The notes beneath the pieces were generated by a model. That model searched no databases. It was not told the origin of the DNA and saw nothing but the letters and a program-made list of their open reading frames with translations. 64,000 bases of DNA, taken from contig NW_025954983.1 of NCBI RefSeq assembly GCF_022376445.1, forward strand, positions 248,001-312,000, in the 5' to 3' direction. The first letter of the stretch is position 1. Each line of letters opens with the position of its first letter. Origin of the DNA: Fomitopsis serialis. Taxonomy: Eukaryota; Basidiomycota; Agaricomycetes; Polyporales; Fomitopsidaceae. This document shows positions 62,879 to 64,000 of the stretch, piece by piece. The position numbers and the translations under genes were made by a program.

Positions 62879-64000
62879 TTACGATGGGTGAAGGAATGTT
62901 TGCAGCTATGACATGGATGTGAGTCTACATGCGCGCAGTGACAGAATGATAGGACGACTGACGTATTCATCGTAATGGTGCAGTACCTCTCGGAGTTGTT
63001 TCCTAGAAATCTCTGCTCGGAATAGAATCTCATCATCCGTACACTTGCCATCGAAATATTGATTGATCCTAGTGATTGAACAATTTGTGAGTACGTGCAG
63101 CTGTATGCTTCCTGAGAAACGAACTTTTCAAATCGTGTGGCTATGTAAGGATCCTTTCCTTCCGACATGGCGGCAAGCCAGCGCCTTTCCAACCGCGAGG
63201 CACGCGCAGGGTCAGTGATCATAGACGAGTACGGGTTGTTATCGTCTCCATTGCCACGGTACCAATCTTCCACATCCTCCGCTCCTGACGAGCCCACCTC
63301 TTCATCCAAATCATCGATTCCGCGCTTCTCCGCCACATCAGGATGTGTCTGCACGCTTCCCTGATTTTGCGCACTAACAGACTGTCGCCTTGCGAGCGCC
63401 CTAGCCGTCTTTGGTGAGAACGACAGCCAGTTCGTGCCAGGACTTGACTCGGAGGACGTCTCGATACTGGGTGCTTCTTTCGACGCGACGGTCTTCTGTG
63501 AGTCGTGCGAGTTTGACTCCTTTTCTGCCTGTGCCGACCTAGCCTGGATGCGCTCCCGTTTCGCGCGCGCCATCTCGTATTTCATTCTTACGCGATGCTT
63601 GAGTTCCTCTGTGGCGACGATCCGGATACGCAGGTGGAGAGTGATGAGCAGGTCACGCTTGAGCATCCACACGACGACGTTGTGGTACAGCTGAATACGC
63701 TCCTTCGATCCGACTACGGTCCCGTAGAAGTGGTTTGCGCTTTGTTGATGTGTCGACATCGAGACCATGGCGAGAATCTTCGGAAGAGGGCTCACATCGT
63801 GCTCCGCAAACCTCCGGTCGAAGTCAGCAGTCAGTTCGGACATCCTAAACACAATCAGCGCACGCCACGAAAGACAGTCCAGGCTACATACGGAGTGTTG
63901 AACTTGGGCGGAACAGTGAAGACGGTCCTTAAACCAGGATGAACGATATCGACCACTTTGGCTCGTCGGTGATGGACCAACCAGCGCACGGTTGGGTATA
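62879..64000 (-). CDS. NPR3: Nitrogen permease regulator 3 (Npr3), SEACIT/GATOR1 subunit (5' end outside window)
   Basis: Visible exons: >64000-63892, 63844-63125, 63068-62963, 62905-62879, ending LQTFLHPS. Recognisable parts are TVRWLVHHRRAKVVDIVHP, KFNTPMSELTADFDRRF, and the C-terminal winged-helix end YFDGKCTDDEILFRAEIS, RKQLREVLHHYDEY. Npr3 with Npr2 and Iml1 forms the GATOR1/SEACIT complex that turns TORC1 off when amino acids are short; it acts at the vacuole. A charged, disordered insert sits in the exon at 63125-63844. About two thirds of the protein is probably missing beyond the window edge. The last exon is 27 bases. Its stop is 7 bases from the convergent neighbour's stop. Confidence 0.88.

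Overview
The window looks like nuclear DNA of an agaricomycete fungus, probably a polypore-type wood decayer. Genes are compact and split by many introns of about 45-65 bases, GC is moderate to high, and the lineage-typical genes include a polyporopepsin-like aspartic protease, a fungal sesquiterpene synthase, alpha-aminoadipate lysine synthesis, MYND-finger and WD40 families. No rRNA, tRNA, CRISPR array or intact transposon was recognised. Intron borders were read by hand from GT/GC..AG signals, reading phase and family knowledge; no search was run, and all family calls rest on recognised motifs.

Layout. 1-1.6 kb: 3' part of a secreted aspartic protease. 1.6-7.4 kb: gene-poor stretch with a degenerate minisatellite, a pair of dispersed repeats and a broken MYND-finger gene. 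7.4-15.4 kb: housekeeping block (PRISE-like reductase, peroxisomal enoyl-CoA isomerase, complex I subunit, TRAP-alpha, Swd2, Rpb5). 15.4-18.6 kb: gene-free or decayed DNA. 18.6-33.8 kb: metabolic block: sesquiterpene synthase, homocitrate synthase, an alcohol-acetyltransferase-like protein, a cystathionine beta-lyase joined in frame to mevalonate kinase, Vps71/ZNHIT1, homoserine O-acetyltransferase (Met2) and a membrane-anchored SDR. 34.2-44.5 kb: a 26-exon hybrid histidine kinase and a dolichol kinase. 44.6-64 kb: uracil-DNA glycosylase, a bZIP factor, the XPB helicase, splicing factor SF1/BBP, an NSUN5/Rcm1 rRNA methyltransferase, a WD40 protein, an NAD epimerase-like protein and the 3' part of NPR3.

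The strongest unusual signal is the continuous frame joining the cystathionine beta-lyase C-terminus to mevalonate kinase with no stop codon (26.2-29.6 kb): a candidate bifunctional methionine/isoprenoid enzyme. It lies about 7-11 kb from the sesquiterpene synthase, next to Met2 and near an acyltransferase. Amino-acid-control style promoter sites (tandem TGAGTCA, CACGTG) sit upstream of homocitrate synthase and in the promoter shared by the fusion gene and Vps71. Several genes (mevalonate kinase tail, dolichol kinase, WD40 gene twice, MYND gene) appear to lack one base, in or beside a short homopolymer. This suggests assembly indels as well as possible real decay, so any 'pseudogene' reading here should be checked against raw reads.
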